From contig JAUSPJ010000271.1 in assembly GCA_030655795.1 (NCBI GenBank), positions 1-26,449 on the forward strand: a stretch of DNA of 26,449 bases, read 5' to 3'. Shown one piece after another: positions 14,749-23,540 of the stretch. The stretch is from Fidelibacterota bacterium (GTDB taxonomy: Bacteria; Fidelibacterota; UBA2242). Both the position numbers and the translations under genes were made by a program. Below the pieces are notes generated by a model, which saw nothing but the letters and a program-made list of their open reading frames with translations, searched no databases and was not told the DNA's origin. The first letter of the stretch is position 1. Every line of letters starts with the position of its first letter.

Positions 14749-16107
14749 TTATTCGTTTTTCATAAAATCTTTACGCTTGCCGGTTGTGTACACATTCAGG
14801 GCAATATTGATCCCTTTTGCCGTCGTAAACCATAAACCCTGGTTCAGACCAAACGCCCAATCAACATGGATAAAACCGGTGTGGAAGCCGCTGCCGAACG
14901 TCATCTCCAGGTGTTTCCAGCCGCCGAAGGACACACCGGCCCGAAGGGGGATTCGGGGGCTCTTGGTCACTTCAATCCCGGTGCTCCATTTCCAGGCGCC
15001 AAATGAATAAAACCGGTCCTCAAAACCGACAACAAAATCCATCGCCAGCTGCATACCGTCTTCAATCCATTTGGACATACTGAAACGGGCCAGACTGGGA
15101 TAATTCATAACAAATTCACTGGAGTCGGAAATGGACCGATTACCACCGGGAAAAATATCGCTAAATCCGGCTTTCCCAAAAAATTTGTCCATCCGGGCTT
15201 CATTGACCTTAAACCAGTAGGCATGATTCCCACCGTCTCCAATAAACCCCTGATTTCCCATTAATCGTGAAATGATTGTGCTTTTATTCCAGTTAATCTG
15301 GCCAAAAACATTTGTGACGGAAAAACCAAGCCGGTAGCCGTCGATTTCCTGGGTGGTAATGCCGATATCCATTCCAAAACCACGCCCGCCAACGGACTGC
15401 TGAAACAGGTAATAGCCTTCCCCTTCCATATAATTTTTACCGGAAGAGAAATTGGTCTTCACATAGCCGTATGAAGAATCGGGATTCAACCCAAAATAGC
15501 TGATACCCTGCAGGTATTTAAAGGACACTCCGAAAAACAGTTTTTTAATCGGAAAGGCAAAGGAGTAAGCATACTGATTCATAATCAGAAAATCTTCCCG
15601 GAAATCCAGGCTCATTTCCTCGCCAATCGGATTACCGTCAACGATGAACGTCACCAGTCCTTTGGGCAATCCAATATCGCCGATCATGATGACATCCGAG
15701 GTAAAGGCTTTATTGTAGCGTGAAAAATTCAGATAGGGAATAGGAACATGCAAATCTGTAAAAATCCGCAAGCCATTTGCAGGAATTTCCGCCAGAAACT
15801 GTTCTTTCAGCAAACCGTCATTGGCCTCAAAGTCTTTGCCGTTATATTTGTTATAGCTGCGCATGGAGAGCATATTATTAGTAAAACTGGTATTGATTCC
15901 ACCCCAGACGCGATAGGATTTGTACTGTTCCTGAATAGCCAGGTTGGCGGGATTATAATCCACTGTGAACAGACCGCGGGCCATGACGCCATAGGCGCCT
16001 GCGAGCGCCATTCCGCGGGGGTCCCGCCGGGTTTGCCCCGATAACGAGACTATCAATCCCAGAAGGATACAAGCAATGACAATCTTTTTAGCGTGGCGGA
16101 GCTGCAT
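14749..16107 (-). CDS. PorV-like outer-membrane beta-barrel (DUF5723-type), copy 1
   Basis: Predicted outer-membrane barrel of 452 residues. A signal peptide ends SLSGQ (about residue 25). It is followed by DPRGMALAGAYGVMARGLFT and then DYNPANLA, the N-terminal signature of PorV/PorQ/DUF5723 barrels. The rest is alternating aromatic/polar strands: FFGVSFKYLQGISYFG, GRGFGMDIGITT, GYRLGFSVTNVFGQINWN, and a final repeat-like FGSGFHTGFIHVDWAFGLNQ. It is clearly paralogous to the protein at 18414-19838 (shared GKD, NKAFT, FSxKYxQGxxYxGL, GRGxGxDIG and HxDWAxGxxxG positions). The ATG lies one base after the lipoprotein stop (TAG-A-ATG), so translation is coupled. Function unknown. In Bacteroidetes, PorV carries type IX cargo, but no other type IX gene is visible here and there is no basis for that claim. 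Confidence 0.8.
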   Translation of the reverse strand: MQLRHAKKIVIACILLGLIVSLSGQTRRDPRGMALAGAYGVMARGLFTVDYNPANLAIQEQYKSYRVWGGINTSFTNNMLSMRSYNKYNGKDFEANDGLLKEQFLAEIPANGLRIFTDLHVPIPYLNFSRYNKAFTSDVIMIGDIGLPKGLVTFIVDGNPIGEEMSLDFREDFLIMNQYAYSFAFPIKKLFFGVSFKYLQGISYFGLNPDSSYGYVKTNFSSGKNYMEGEGYYLFQQSVGGRGFGMDIGITTQEIDGYRLGFSVTNVFGQINWNKSTIISRLMGNQGFIGDGGNHAYWFKVNEARMDKFFGKAGFSDIFPGGNRSISDSSEFVMNYPSLARFSMSKWIEDGMQLAMDFVVGFEDRFYSFGAWKWSTGIEVTKSPRIPLRAGVSFGGWKHLEMTFGSGFHTGFIHVDWAFGLNQGLWFTTAKGINIALNVYTTGKRKDFMKNE

Positions 16108-16108
16108 T

Positions 16109-18364
16109 CTATTTCCGATTCAGGGGAGTTGGTTTCTTCAAACTATCTGTTTCAACACTGTCATCTTCGGATTCCACCGGCCCAAACATGGTTCCGGCAT
16201 CCAGTTTCATACTGAAAAGCGATACAATTCTGATAATATCATTGTAACCGATGAAAACAAAATCATCGGTCCCGTTAAAGTGAATTCGGGGACGAATATA
16301 ATGGGTTTTGTTACTTATTATGACCTCAATCTTTGCCGAATCAATCACCGCACTCTGTTTCACAAAGCCGGGTATTCGAACACGCTTATTCTGATCCAGC
16401 ACGGGTTCCGGTAATACAATGGTCGCCAGCGTATCAACGATAACACTGATGTTCCCGGTATCGGTAATGGCAAAAATCGTGTCATTAATAAACTGATAAC
16501 CGGAATCGAGACTATCGGAATACAGGGGAAAATAATCATACGTTGAAATCAGAATATCCACCCGGCCGGACAGCGGAAAATCATTAGTTATCTCGGAAAT
16601 AATCGCCGCTTCAATCAAGCCGCGTTGGAGTCTTTGCCGGGTTTCTGCGTCCATGGGAGCCAGCTTCGACGATGTCACCGGGATAAAGGTCATATCATTG
16701 ATCTGCATGACAAAAGGCACAATCACTTCGTAACTGCCCCAGAAGGATTTATTTACCTGCAGCCGGGATGTATCATCGGCCGGAATTGCCGCTTTACCGA
16801 AAACCATCATCGAATCGGGTACCAGATTAAAAATCGGCGCAATATCGATCACTATATTCGACTGTTTTACCGGCTCCTGATCACTGGCTCTATAGATGAT
16901 TTCATTTGCAGAAATTACTTCCGGCGCTCTGTTTTCCTTATACCCGACAATATTAAATTCCAGTTCCGTCTGAGCCTGGATTTCATTGAACAGATGTAAC
17001 TTCAGCAGAACTTCGCCAAAATTGACGTCGCCAAAACCGCTTGGGATATCACTGATGGTAATCGGTGGAATAGCGAAAGATTCATTAAAAAACCCGACGA
17101 TTTCCTTGAATTTCATAATGGCAATATTCAGTGAAAAATTCAGCATACCGTCACCGAAATCAAGGGGAATCGTTGACACTGTATCGCCGTCATCCGGTAA
17201 AATCGTGATCGTGGTTACAACCAGAATCGAATCGACAATCGTGGTGGGATCGACATTCCGCAGCGTATCCAGGTCAAGACGTTCCGAACCCTGGGAAACC
17301 TCACCGGTGTTGAGTATTGCATCGATTGTCAATGCTCCCGATTCGTCATAAAAATTATAAAAGACAAGCTCCATATTCATATTGACAGGTAACGTATTTT
17401 CGATTCGCCAGCTGATTAAATTGGTATCCGGGCTTAACGTGGGTGTTTCCCCGAGTATTCCTTTGAATATTGTATTGTTTGATTCCGGTAATTTCTGGGC
17501 GGTACGGGTTTCGATGGGTTCCGGTTTGCCGGTAAAACTCTCGATTTCATTGATACTGACATCGACAGTCAACGTCATATAGGGATCGGTATTGGCCGGG
17601 ATTACTAACGGCGCCTCGTCTGTTCCGGCCAGGATTGCCGTTATGGAGACGGCGATGGAATCCTGTAATTGTTTACCCCGTAAGTCGCTGTTGCTGGATC
17701 GGGTTTCGCCGGCCGGAATCGTTTCATAAAACGACTCGGCAATAATCGATCCGTCTTTATTTTTCATCTGGATAACGACCGAGTCCAGGTCCATCAGCGT
17801 TTCGTTTTCTACGCTTGTGGAAAATTCACCATCCCCGATCGTCAGGTAGTCCACCCGTTCAAAATAGGGAATTCCGTCTTTGTCAAATATCTGGTACGGC
17901 ATTTCCTGATCAATCAGCGGTGTACGCGGGATTGCCGGAACAGTCAGGGTATCCGCTCGTGGCAAAGAGATACCGGCAAGGGTCGCCAGGCGAAGTTTTT
18001 GAGAGAATGTAATTTCTACCGGATTACTGGCCTGATCCATATCGCCAAAATCCTGCTGAAAGGCGACATTCGTGGCGGTGGGAATCACAAAAATATCCTC
18101 CGTCAGCGTCACCGTATCCAGCAACCCTTCGAATTTAAAATACAGTGAATCCGACAGACTATCGCCAAAAATGCCGTTAGTAGAATCCTGTAAATCCCCA
18201 AGGGGTAACGACACGTCTGTTAGTGGTAGGTTAATTGTCTGATAAAACTTGGGTAATTCCGGAGGCTGGAACGGATCGTATGTACAGCTCAGAGACCACC
18301 ATATCAGGGATAAAATCACCAGGATAAGGCTTGTTTTATATCTAAATGGAATTCGAAATTTCAT
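16109..18364 (-). CDS. large predicted lipoprotein, copy 1
   Basis: 751 residues from ATG 18364 (a GTG codon immediately upstream could add one residue). A hydrophobic signal is followed by SLSC with Cys27, an imperfect lipobox, then CTYDPF. The mature part is beta-rich, poor in Lys and rich in Asp, Thr, Ser and Ile, with no catalytic motif that I recognise. Segments such as ENETLMDLDSVVIQMKNKDG and ENTLPVNMNMELVFYNFYDE resemble LEA-2-like beta-sandwich repeats by pattern only. Homology to the second lipoprotein is visible at the N-terminus (PLTDVSLPLGDL / PLLKKDYSFQDL), in the middle (ESFTGKPEPIE / DSFYGRPIAS) and at the C-terminus (INDTIFAITDTGN / INDTLYYISTDTE). It probably sits in the outer membrane or periplasm and works with the barrel encoded one base downstream. 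Confidence 0.75.
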   Translation of the reverse strand: MKFRIPFRYKTSLILVILSLIWWSLSCTYDPFQPPELPKFYQTINLPLTDVSLPLGDLQDSTNGIFGDSLSDSLYFKFEGLLDTVTLTEDIFVIPTATNVAFQQDFGDMDQASNPVEITFSQKLRLATLAGISLPRADTLTVPAIPRTPLIDQEMPYQIFDKDGIPYFERVDYLTIGDGEFSTSVENETLMDLDSVVIQMKNKDGSIIAESFYETIPAGETRSSNSDLRGKQLQDSIAVSITAILAGTDEAPLVIPANTDPYMTLTVDVSINEIESFTGKPEPIETRTAQKLPESNNTIFKGILGETPTLSPDTNLISWRIENTLPVNMNMELVFYNFYDESGALTIDAILNTGEVSQGSERLDLDTLRNVDPTTIVDSILVVTTITILPDDGDTVSTIPLDFGDGMLNFSLNIAIMKFKEIVGFFNESFAIPPITISDIPSGFGDVNFGEVLLKLHLFNEIQAQTELEFNIVGYKENRAPEVISANEIIYRASDQEPVKQSNIVIDIAPIFNLVPDSMMVFGKAAIPADDTSRLQVNKSFWGSYEVIVPFVMQINDMTFIPVTSSKLAPMDAETRQRLQRGLIEAAIISEITNDFPLSGRVDILISTYDYFPLYSDSLDSGYQFINDTIFAITDTGNISVIVDTLATIVLPEPVLDQNKRVRIPGFVKQSAVIDSAKIEVIISNKTHYIRPRIHFNGTDDFVFIGYNDIIRIVSLFSMKLDAGTMFGPVESEDDSVETDSLKKPTPLNRK

Positions 18365-18413
18365 CACGGAGCATTGATCTCGGGCAATCCGCAGTTCCTG
18401 CAGATATCAGTCG

Positions 18414-19838
18414 TTATTTTGTTTTATGTTTTCCGGTAAAGTACGAACCCAGAGAAAAGTGGAAGCCTTGGGCGGTATGCAGCCAGATTCCGCGATGGAA
18501 ACCGATGGCCCAGTCCAGGTGAGCAAAACCGAGATGCAAACCGCTGCCGAGATTGACTTCCCAGCCGCTGATATCTCCGACCGCGAGACCAAAGCGGAAT
18601 GGCGTTTTGCGGAGATAAGTATATTCCATTCCCATCGACAGCCGCCATCCCTGGTTGTAATTAAACCGGTCCCTGAAACTGGTAGAAAAATCCATCGCCA
18701 GCAGTAAATCAGCGCTCATCTGCTTGGCCATTCCAAAACGTAAAACCAGGGGCAGTTTAGTGGTAAATGTACTGGAATCGTCCTCGATAATTTCACTGCT
18801 GCTGTAGAAAAAATCACTGTAAGCGCTGTCCCCTTCAAACAGTTGATCGGCGGCGATATCCCGAAATTTAAACTGGTAGCGATAGCTTTCCCCGTCAAAG
18901 GGCAGGTTCAGGTCCGAATTTTTAAATAAGCCGGTTTTAACCTGGTTTCCCATTAACTTCAGAATTGAATTGCCCATACCGTCGGAAAACAGTGTTGGAC
19001 TGTTCCATTTGATCAAACCGGCAATATTCTGTACGCAAAAGCCGATATCCAGACCGCTTTTATCCCGGTACGTCAGACCGATATCGACACCCACTCCCCG
19101 GCCGGCGCCGGACTGCCGAAAGAGATAATCTCCCCAACCGGTCAGAACAAAGGCGGCGGTATCCACCATAATCGATCCGCTGCTCTGTCCGGGCGCCAGG
19201 CCGTAATATCCCAGTCCCTGGTAATATTTCAATGAAAATCCAACCGCCAGGTTGTCATAAGGAATCCCCATGGAATAGGCATATTCAATGGCGGTCATCG
19301 CATCAATCCGAAGATCGGTTTTGTATTCGACGCCCTTTTCCCAGTTTCCGAAAATCACATCCAGGGCCGGTTTGGAAATGTAATAATCCGATATGTAAAG
19401 TATGTTCGTTGTAAACGCTTTATTCCCTTTGGAAAAATTGACAATCGGCAATGGGATATTGATCGTGCTGTTTGTCCGCCAGCCATCATCCGGCAGATCG
19501 TCAATAAATTCGCTCTGCAGTTCACCGCCGTCAGCCGTTAAATCCTTACCCCCATATTTTGATGATGTCAGCAGGGAATAAAAATTATTCGTCAATTGCC
19601 AGTCAATACCGCCCAGATAAAAATAGCTGTTATAGGTTGATGGAAACGCCAGGTTGGCGGGATTACTGCTGACGCTGAAAACACCTTCGGGAATAGCCGT
19701 AAACGCGCCACCCATCGCCACAGCCCTTGGGTGCGACAGGCTCTGGCCGGATAGTGAGCTTGCGAAAAGTGCAATCACTATCGCAAGCTTTGTGAGGTAT
19801 CGATGCTCTCTCCACATATTTGAAAAAGTCATCTGCAT
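18414..19838 (-). CDS. PorV-like outer-membrane beta-barrel (DUF5723-type), copy 2
   Basis: 474 residues, with a signal peptide ending SSLSGQ (about residue 32). The mature start, HPRAVAMGGAFTAIPEGVFS followed by SSNPANLAF, is a good match to the PorV-type N-terminal signature. Barrel strands follow, including VGFSLKYYQGLGYYGLAPG, GRGVGVDIGLTY, GLDIGFCVQNIAGLIKWNS, and the C-terminal GSGLHLGFAHLDWAIGFHRG. It is paralogous to the barrel at 14749-16107 and of similar length. The ATG at 19838 lies three bases after the stop of the upstream lipoprotein gene; MTF at residue 3 is an alternative start. 49 bases separate its stop from the next lipoprotein gene, so all four genes may form one transcript. 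The function is not known to me. Confidence 0.8.
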   Translation of the reverse strand: MQMTFSNMWREHRYLTKLAIVIALFASSLSGQSLSHPRAVAMGGAFTAIPEGVFSVSSNPANLAFPSTYNSYFYLGGIDWQLTNNFYSLLTSSKYGGKDLTADGGELQSEFIDDLPDDGWRTNSTINIPLPIVNFSKGNKAFTTNILYISDYYISKPALDVIFGNWEKGVEYKTDLRIDAMTAIEYAYSMGIPYDNLAVGFSLKYYQGLGYYGLAPGQSSGSIMVDTAAFVLTGWGDYLFRQSGAGRGVGVDIGLTYRDKSGLDIGFCVQNIAGLIKWNSPTLFSDGMGNSILKLMGNQVKTGLFKNSDLNLPFDGESYRYQFKFRDIAADQLFEGDSAYSDFFYSSSEIIEDDSSTFTTKLPLVLRFGMAKQMSADLLLAMDFSTSFRDRFNYNQGWRLSMGMEYTYLRKTPFRFGLAVGDISGWEVNLGSGLHLGFAHLDWAIGFHRGIWLHTAQGFHFSLGSYFTGKHKTK

Positions 19839-19841
19839 ATA

Positions 19842-21542
19842 CTATCCGGTTGTATCCGTTACTGTTTGATTCAATACCGCTGGATCAAACAGCAAATTTA
19901 AGTAACTCTTGATTTCAATCCGGTAATCGCTCTGTAAGAATACCCGGCTGGTATCTGGATTCAGCAAATGAAATTTTGGCAGAAAATAACAGGTGTCCGC
20001 AATCAGGGCCAGTGCGCTGGAATCGGCAAAATATACCTGATTATTCCAGCCGGCGGAAACCAGGGAATCATCCTGCATGGTCGCCAAGGGCAACTCAACA
20101 ACCGCCAGCGTATCGATAATCACCAGTTCTGTATCCGTACTGATATAATAAAGCGTATCATTGATATATTCAAAGCCGGTATAATTACTGGCCTCAGCGG
20201 AATCCGCCGGAAAGACCCGCTGATTTCCAATCAGGAGCAGCAGGGAACCGCGAAACGGGGTCCGGTTCGTGATGCTGATATCCAGCTGAGCGCCATTCTG
20301 GGACCGGCTGATATTAGAGCGGGTCAGGCTGTCTGTAATAAAAAACCGGGTTGGATTAGCGGCGGCCAATTGCATCTCTGCCGGTAATGTTATTAATAAT
20401 GGCGCATATAGCTGATAACCGACTGTAATTTTATCGCTGATACTGCTGCCGTCATATTGCATTAATGGCTGCGCGGCTTCAACATAAAACGTGATGCTGT
20501 CCGGAAGAACTGCCATAACAGGCGCAAGGTCCAGCCGGTATGCTGTCCCACTGATAGTAAACGCTGAATCAATAGTTACATCTGTTCGGAACTGGTTTTT
20601 TCCGGAAATGACAATATGGATTGAATCATAGTCATCCACATCCTGAAGTGTAATATCGGCGTTGGCATTATCAAAAAGAATCCCGTCGGCACCGTCCGGA
20701 CTGCTGAGGAACTCCTGTCCGGTCAGGTATCCCGATGCAATCGGTCGGCCATAAAAAGAATCCAGGTGCAGTGTTCCTATCTCGAACCGTATCATTAAAT
20801 TCTGCGATAATTCTTCCCGGAGTGTATCCCGGATCATAATTGTCAGTCCGAATTCCAGGGAATCAATAAAGGATGTCCGGTTTTTGCTGAACAATGAGTC
20901 ATCAGCAAAACTCATCGTCAGTTGATTACTCAGACTGTCAGCCGCCAGGTGCAGTGTGTCAATCCAGATTGTATCGGTATCGGCATTTTTAAAATTACGG
21001 GCAATAATCTCAATATCCAGATCATTGCTGAGAGTCTCGGAAAGTATGGCTGAAATCCGGGCCGCATTTATTCCGGTCCCGTCATCGGAATTCAAGGCCC
21101 CCTTTACAACATAACAATTACGAGTACTGATTTTTCCAAGGGCTTTGGTCTGATAAACCGGAACAAGATCGTTTAAACCGGCTTTGATGGATGTTGCCAG
21201 GTTAATCTGTTTTTCGAAAGTCATACCCGGTATTTTCCAGTAGTCATCGGAAACCGACAACGCCTGCCCCGGTGTATCCACAGCAAAATAATACATTCTC
21301 TGATAGCTGGTATCCGCAAATATCTGATTGTTCCGGCTGGATGTGGAATCGTATACTAAATCCTGAAAAGAATAATCCTTCTTCAGCAATGGAATAATCA
21401 GTTTTGAATTCCAGCGCGCCGGTAAACGAGGCATTGTGGGCACTTCGAACTCACATCCGATTAATCCCCAGATCAGTAGGACACTCAGATAAATAAGTAA
21501 ATTCTTTTTCAGCAAAGACTTTTTACAAAATTGAATTTTCAT
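19842..21542 (-). CDS. large predicted lipoprotein, copy 2
   Basis: 566 residues from ATG 21542; a TTG 12 bases upstream is an alternative start. The signal ends in a good lipobox LIGC with Cys30, followed by EFEVPTMPRLPARWNSK. The mature chain is beta-rich, with many DT, DS and TI pairs and no enzyme motif. It shares the start, middle and end motifs with the 751-residue lipoprotein but is about 185 residues shorter, so one copy lost or gained internal domains. No clear Shine-Dalgarno sequence precedes the ATG, and its start is only 30 bases after the stop of the RelE-type toxin gene. The module may therefore depend on transcription from upstream, or on a promoter inside the toxin gene. Confidence 0.75.
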   Translation of the reverse strand: MKIQFCKKSLLKKNLLIYLSVLLIWGLIGCEFEVPTMPRLPARWNSKLIIPLLKKDYSFQDLVYDSTSSRNNQIFADTSYQRMYYFAVDTPGQALSVSDDYWKIPGMTFEKQINLATSIKAGLNDLVPVYQTKALGKISTRNCYVVKGALNSDDGTGINAARISAILSETLSNDLDIEIIARNFKNADTDTIWIDTLHLAADSLSNQLTMSFADDSLFSKNRTSFIDSLEFGLTIMIRDTLREELSQNLMIRFEIGTLHLDSFYGRPIASGYLTGQEFLSSPDGADGILFDNANADITLQDVDDYDSIHIVISGKNQFRTDVTIDSAFTISGTAYRLDLAPVMAVLPDSITFYVEAAQPLMQYDGSSISDKITVGYQLYAPLLITLPAEMQLAAANPTRFFITDSLTRSNISRSQNGAQLDISITNRTPFRGSLLLLIGNQRVFPADSAEASNYTGFEYINDTLYYISTDTELVIIDTLAVVELPLATMQDDSLVSAGWNNQVYFADSSALALIADTCYFLPKFHLLNPDTSRVFLQSDYRIEIKSYLNLLFDPAVLNQTVTDTTG

Positions 21543-21572
21543 CGCGTTTGACAATATTAATCAACAGGCTTG

Positions 21573-21836
21573 TTACTTACGATATATTTCTCTACGGTGA
21601 CGAATATGATAAATAGTCACAATTTTCATTCTTTTATCAACCTGATATATCACTCTATAATTCCCAACCCGGATCCGATAATTCTCCTTTGAGCCTCGAA
21701 GCTTGCGATTTTGCCTCGGAAATGGGTTCTCCGAAAGTGATTCTACCACCTTAATAATTCGAGGAATTTGTTTTGGTTCAATATTCCTTAGATCTTTTTC
21801 GGATGATCTTTTCCACAGGACTTTATAATAATCCAT
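21573..21836 (-). CDS. RelE/ParE-family toxin
   Basis: 87 residues, the usual length for RelE-superfamily mRNA interferases that cut mRNA in the ribosomal A site. It begins with MDYYKVLWKRSSEKDLRNI and continues with the typical basic C-terminal half RKLRGSKENYRIRVGNYRVI, then IVTIYHIRHRREIY. The conserved Arg residues and the late Tyr expected for RelE activity are in place, so the protein looks intact. The start codon lies inside the antitoxin gene (14-nt overlap), which is standard for co-translated toxin-antitoxin pairs. Relaxase or gyrase targeting as in ParE cannot be excluded. Confidence 0.9.
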   Translation of the reverse strand: MDYYKVLWKRSSEKDLRNIEPKQIPRIIKVVESLSENPFPRQNRKLRGSKENYRIRVGNYRVIYQVDKRMKIVTIYHIRHRREIYRK

Positions 21837-22014
21837 CTTCTTTCAGTCGCTTCTTGAGTTCATCGAATGATATCGCAGGTTCATCACGACGTTCAGCAAT
21901 AATCGCAAGGTCGTGTATATCTTCTAAAAGTTCTTCATATTCCTCAAATGGCAGCACTACTGCAGTTTTTTGACCTTTCTCATTTATAATGTATTGCTGT
22001 TGTATTTTTCCCAT
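21823..22014 (-). CDS. antitoxin of the RelE-type pair (Phd/RelB-like)
   Basis: 63 residues with AAGGAG eight bases before the ATG. The N-terminal half, QYIINEKGQKTAVVLPFEEY, resembles the DNA-binding part of Phd/YefM/RelB antitoxins, in which a Leu/Val-rich strand is followed by the EEYEELLEDIHDL helix. The C-terminal half is acidic and helical (DEPAISFDELKKRLKEDG), the part that normally wraps the toxin. It is expected to neutralise the toxin and to repress the pair together with it. Confidence 0.85.
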   Translation of the reverse strand: MGKIQQQYIINEKGQKTAVVLPFEEYEELLEDIHDLAIIAERRDEPAISFDELKKRLKEDGLL

Positions 22015-22040
22015 ATTTATTCTCCTTACATTTTCTTTAT

Positions 22041-22223
22041 CTATTTAGCCCAATTTGAAATTTGTAATCCCTCAACTCGCTGGAAATGCCGCTCTTTATT
22101 AGTTTTTGTTCTTTCAATTCCTTTTCTAAAAAAACAGATGAAATCATAAACCTCGTCTAATTTCTCCAATGGAATGAGGTAAATTTCCTTTACTAATTTT
22201 TCACGCAATTGAGATTCTCCCAT
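22041..22223 (-). CDS. small antitoxin-like protein (DUF2281-type)
   Basis: 60 residues with GAGGAT five bases before the ATG. The pattern QLREKLVKEIYLIPLEKLDE followed by VYDFICFFRKG resembles the short helical DUF2281/VapB-like proteins found beside toxin genes (a LLxxIxxLPxExLxEVxDFIxFL type pattern). The tail is basic (RTKTNKERHFQRVEG). It is 26 bases upstream of the antitoxin and in the same direction, so the cassette probably has three genes. Whether it is a second antitoxin or a leftover of another pair is unclear. Confidence 0.65.
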   Translation of the reverse strand: MGESQLREKLVKEIYLIPLEKLDEVYDFICFFRKGIERTKTNKERHFQRVEGLQISNWAK

Positions 22224-22286
22224 AGCGTATCCTCAATTTAAAGTTTAATCTTGTAAAATTTCATAAACGCTTAAGTAATAGATAAA

Positions 22287-23540
22287 TTAAGTACCTTCGC
22301 TATATGCTGTTTTATATCTTATCTGCTCTTCTGTCAGCGTATCGATGCTGATATTCGTGGTTTTCAGTTTCAGAGCCGCGATTTCCTGATCCTGTTCTTT
22401 AGAAATATCATATACCTTGTTTACGAGGTTTGATTTATTTTGAGCCAGAAACATCATGGCCATAAACTGATTTGCAAAGGACATATCCATCACTTCGGAA
22501 GGATGCCCTTCAGCCGCTACCAGATTTACCAAGCGCCCCTCACCAAGAATATAAATTCGCTTGCCGCTTTTCAAAGTATACTGAACGCAATTGGGACGAA
22601 TCTCTTTTTTCGAGACAGTGATCGTTTCCAAATCGCCCAAATTGATTTCGCAGTCATAATGACCGGTATTGCAGACAATCGCCCCATCTTTCATCATTTC
22701 AAAATGGCGTTTTACAATTACATCTTTCATCCCTGTGGCGGTAATAAAAATATCGCCAATGGCAGCGCATTCGTCCATGGGTAAAACCCTGTATCCATCC
22801 AGTATTGCTTTTAAAGCCGCTGTGGGTTTGACTTCGGTACAAATAACATTCGCACCCTGTCCGTCCGCCCGCATAGCGCAGCCCTTACCGCAATGACCGT
22901 AACCGGCAATAACCATGGTTTTTCCGGCGAACAGGATGGAGGTTGCCCGTAAAATGCCATCCATAGAGGACTGCCCTGTTCCATAAATATTATCAAAATC
23001 CCATTTCGTTTCGGCATCGTTCACAGCGACAACAGGATAGAGCAGTTTGCCATCGGCAGCCATAGCGCGCAGGCGATGAATACCGGTGGTGGTTTCCTCA
23101 GAACCGCCAATAATTTTCGAGGCCAGACTCTGATATTTATTATGTATAGTAAAAATTAAATCAGCGCCATCATCCAGCGTCAATGTCGGCTCCTGAATCA
23201 AGGTCTGATCGATACACCAGTAGAATTCTTCTGTTGACAATCCATGCCAGGCCCAGATCGGGACGCCTTCCGCATACAGCGCTGCAGCGACATCATCCTG
23301 TGTGCTGAGCGGATTACAACCACTCCAGGCAACCCGGGCGCCCGCGGCAATCAATGTGCGGATTAGCACTGCCGTCTCTTTGGTAACGTGCAGACAGCCG
23401 CTGATGCGCATCCCGGCCAGGGGTTTTGTTTTTGAATATTTTTCACGCAGGGTCATCATTACCGGCATATGGGCTTCGGCCCACTCAATTTTCAGACGAC
23501 CGGCATCGGCCATCTTAATATCTTTTATTTTACCTTCCAT
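22287..23540 (-). CDS. ahcY: S-adenosyl-L-homocysteine hydrolase
   Basis: Reversibly splits S-adenosylhomocysteine to adenosine and homocysteine, relieving product inhibition of methyltransferases. It is NAD-dependent. It has 417 residues, the short form seen in many archaea and thermophilic or FCB bacteria, lacking the insertion of the longer enzymes and ending KTAYSEGT instead of the extended Lys-Tyr tail. Motifs: SGCNPLSTQDDVAAAL, DDGADLIFTIH, NDAETKWDFDNIYGTGQS, the Rossmann loop GYGHCGKGCA, and NTGHYDCEINL. The ATG overlaps the metK stop by one base (TAATG), implying tight coupling. GGAG lies 7 nt upstream. Confidence 0.97.
   Translation of the reverse strand: MEGKIKDIKMADAGRLKIEWAEAHMPVMMTLREKYSKTKPLAGMRISGCLHVTKETAVLIRTLIAAGARVAWSGCNPLSTQDDVAAALYAEGVPIWAWHGLSTEEFYWCIDQTLIQEPTLTLDDGADLIFTIHNKYQSLASKIIGGSEETTTGIHRLRAMAADGKLLYPVVAVNDAETKWDFDNIYGTGQSSMDGILRATSILFAGKTMVIAGYGHCGKGCAMRADGQGANVICTEVKPTAALKAILDGYRVLPMDECAAIGDIFITATGMKDVIVKRHFEMMKDGAIVCNTGHYDCEINLGDLETITVSKKEIRPNCVQYTLKSGKRIYILGEGRLVNLVAAEGHPSEVMDMSFANQFMAMMFLAQNKSNLVNKVYDISKEQDQEIAALKLKTTNISIDTLTEEQIRYKTAYSEGT

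Noticed and set aside
14749..19838. Type IX secretion system on the basis of PorV-like barrels
   Set aside because: No other por/gld gene and no cargo C-terminal domain is visible in the window. The barrel signature alone does not prove type IX secretion.
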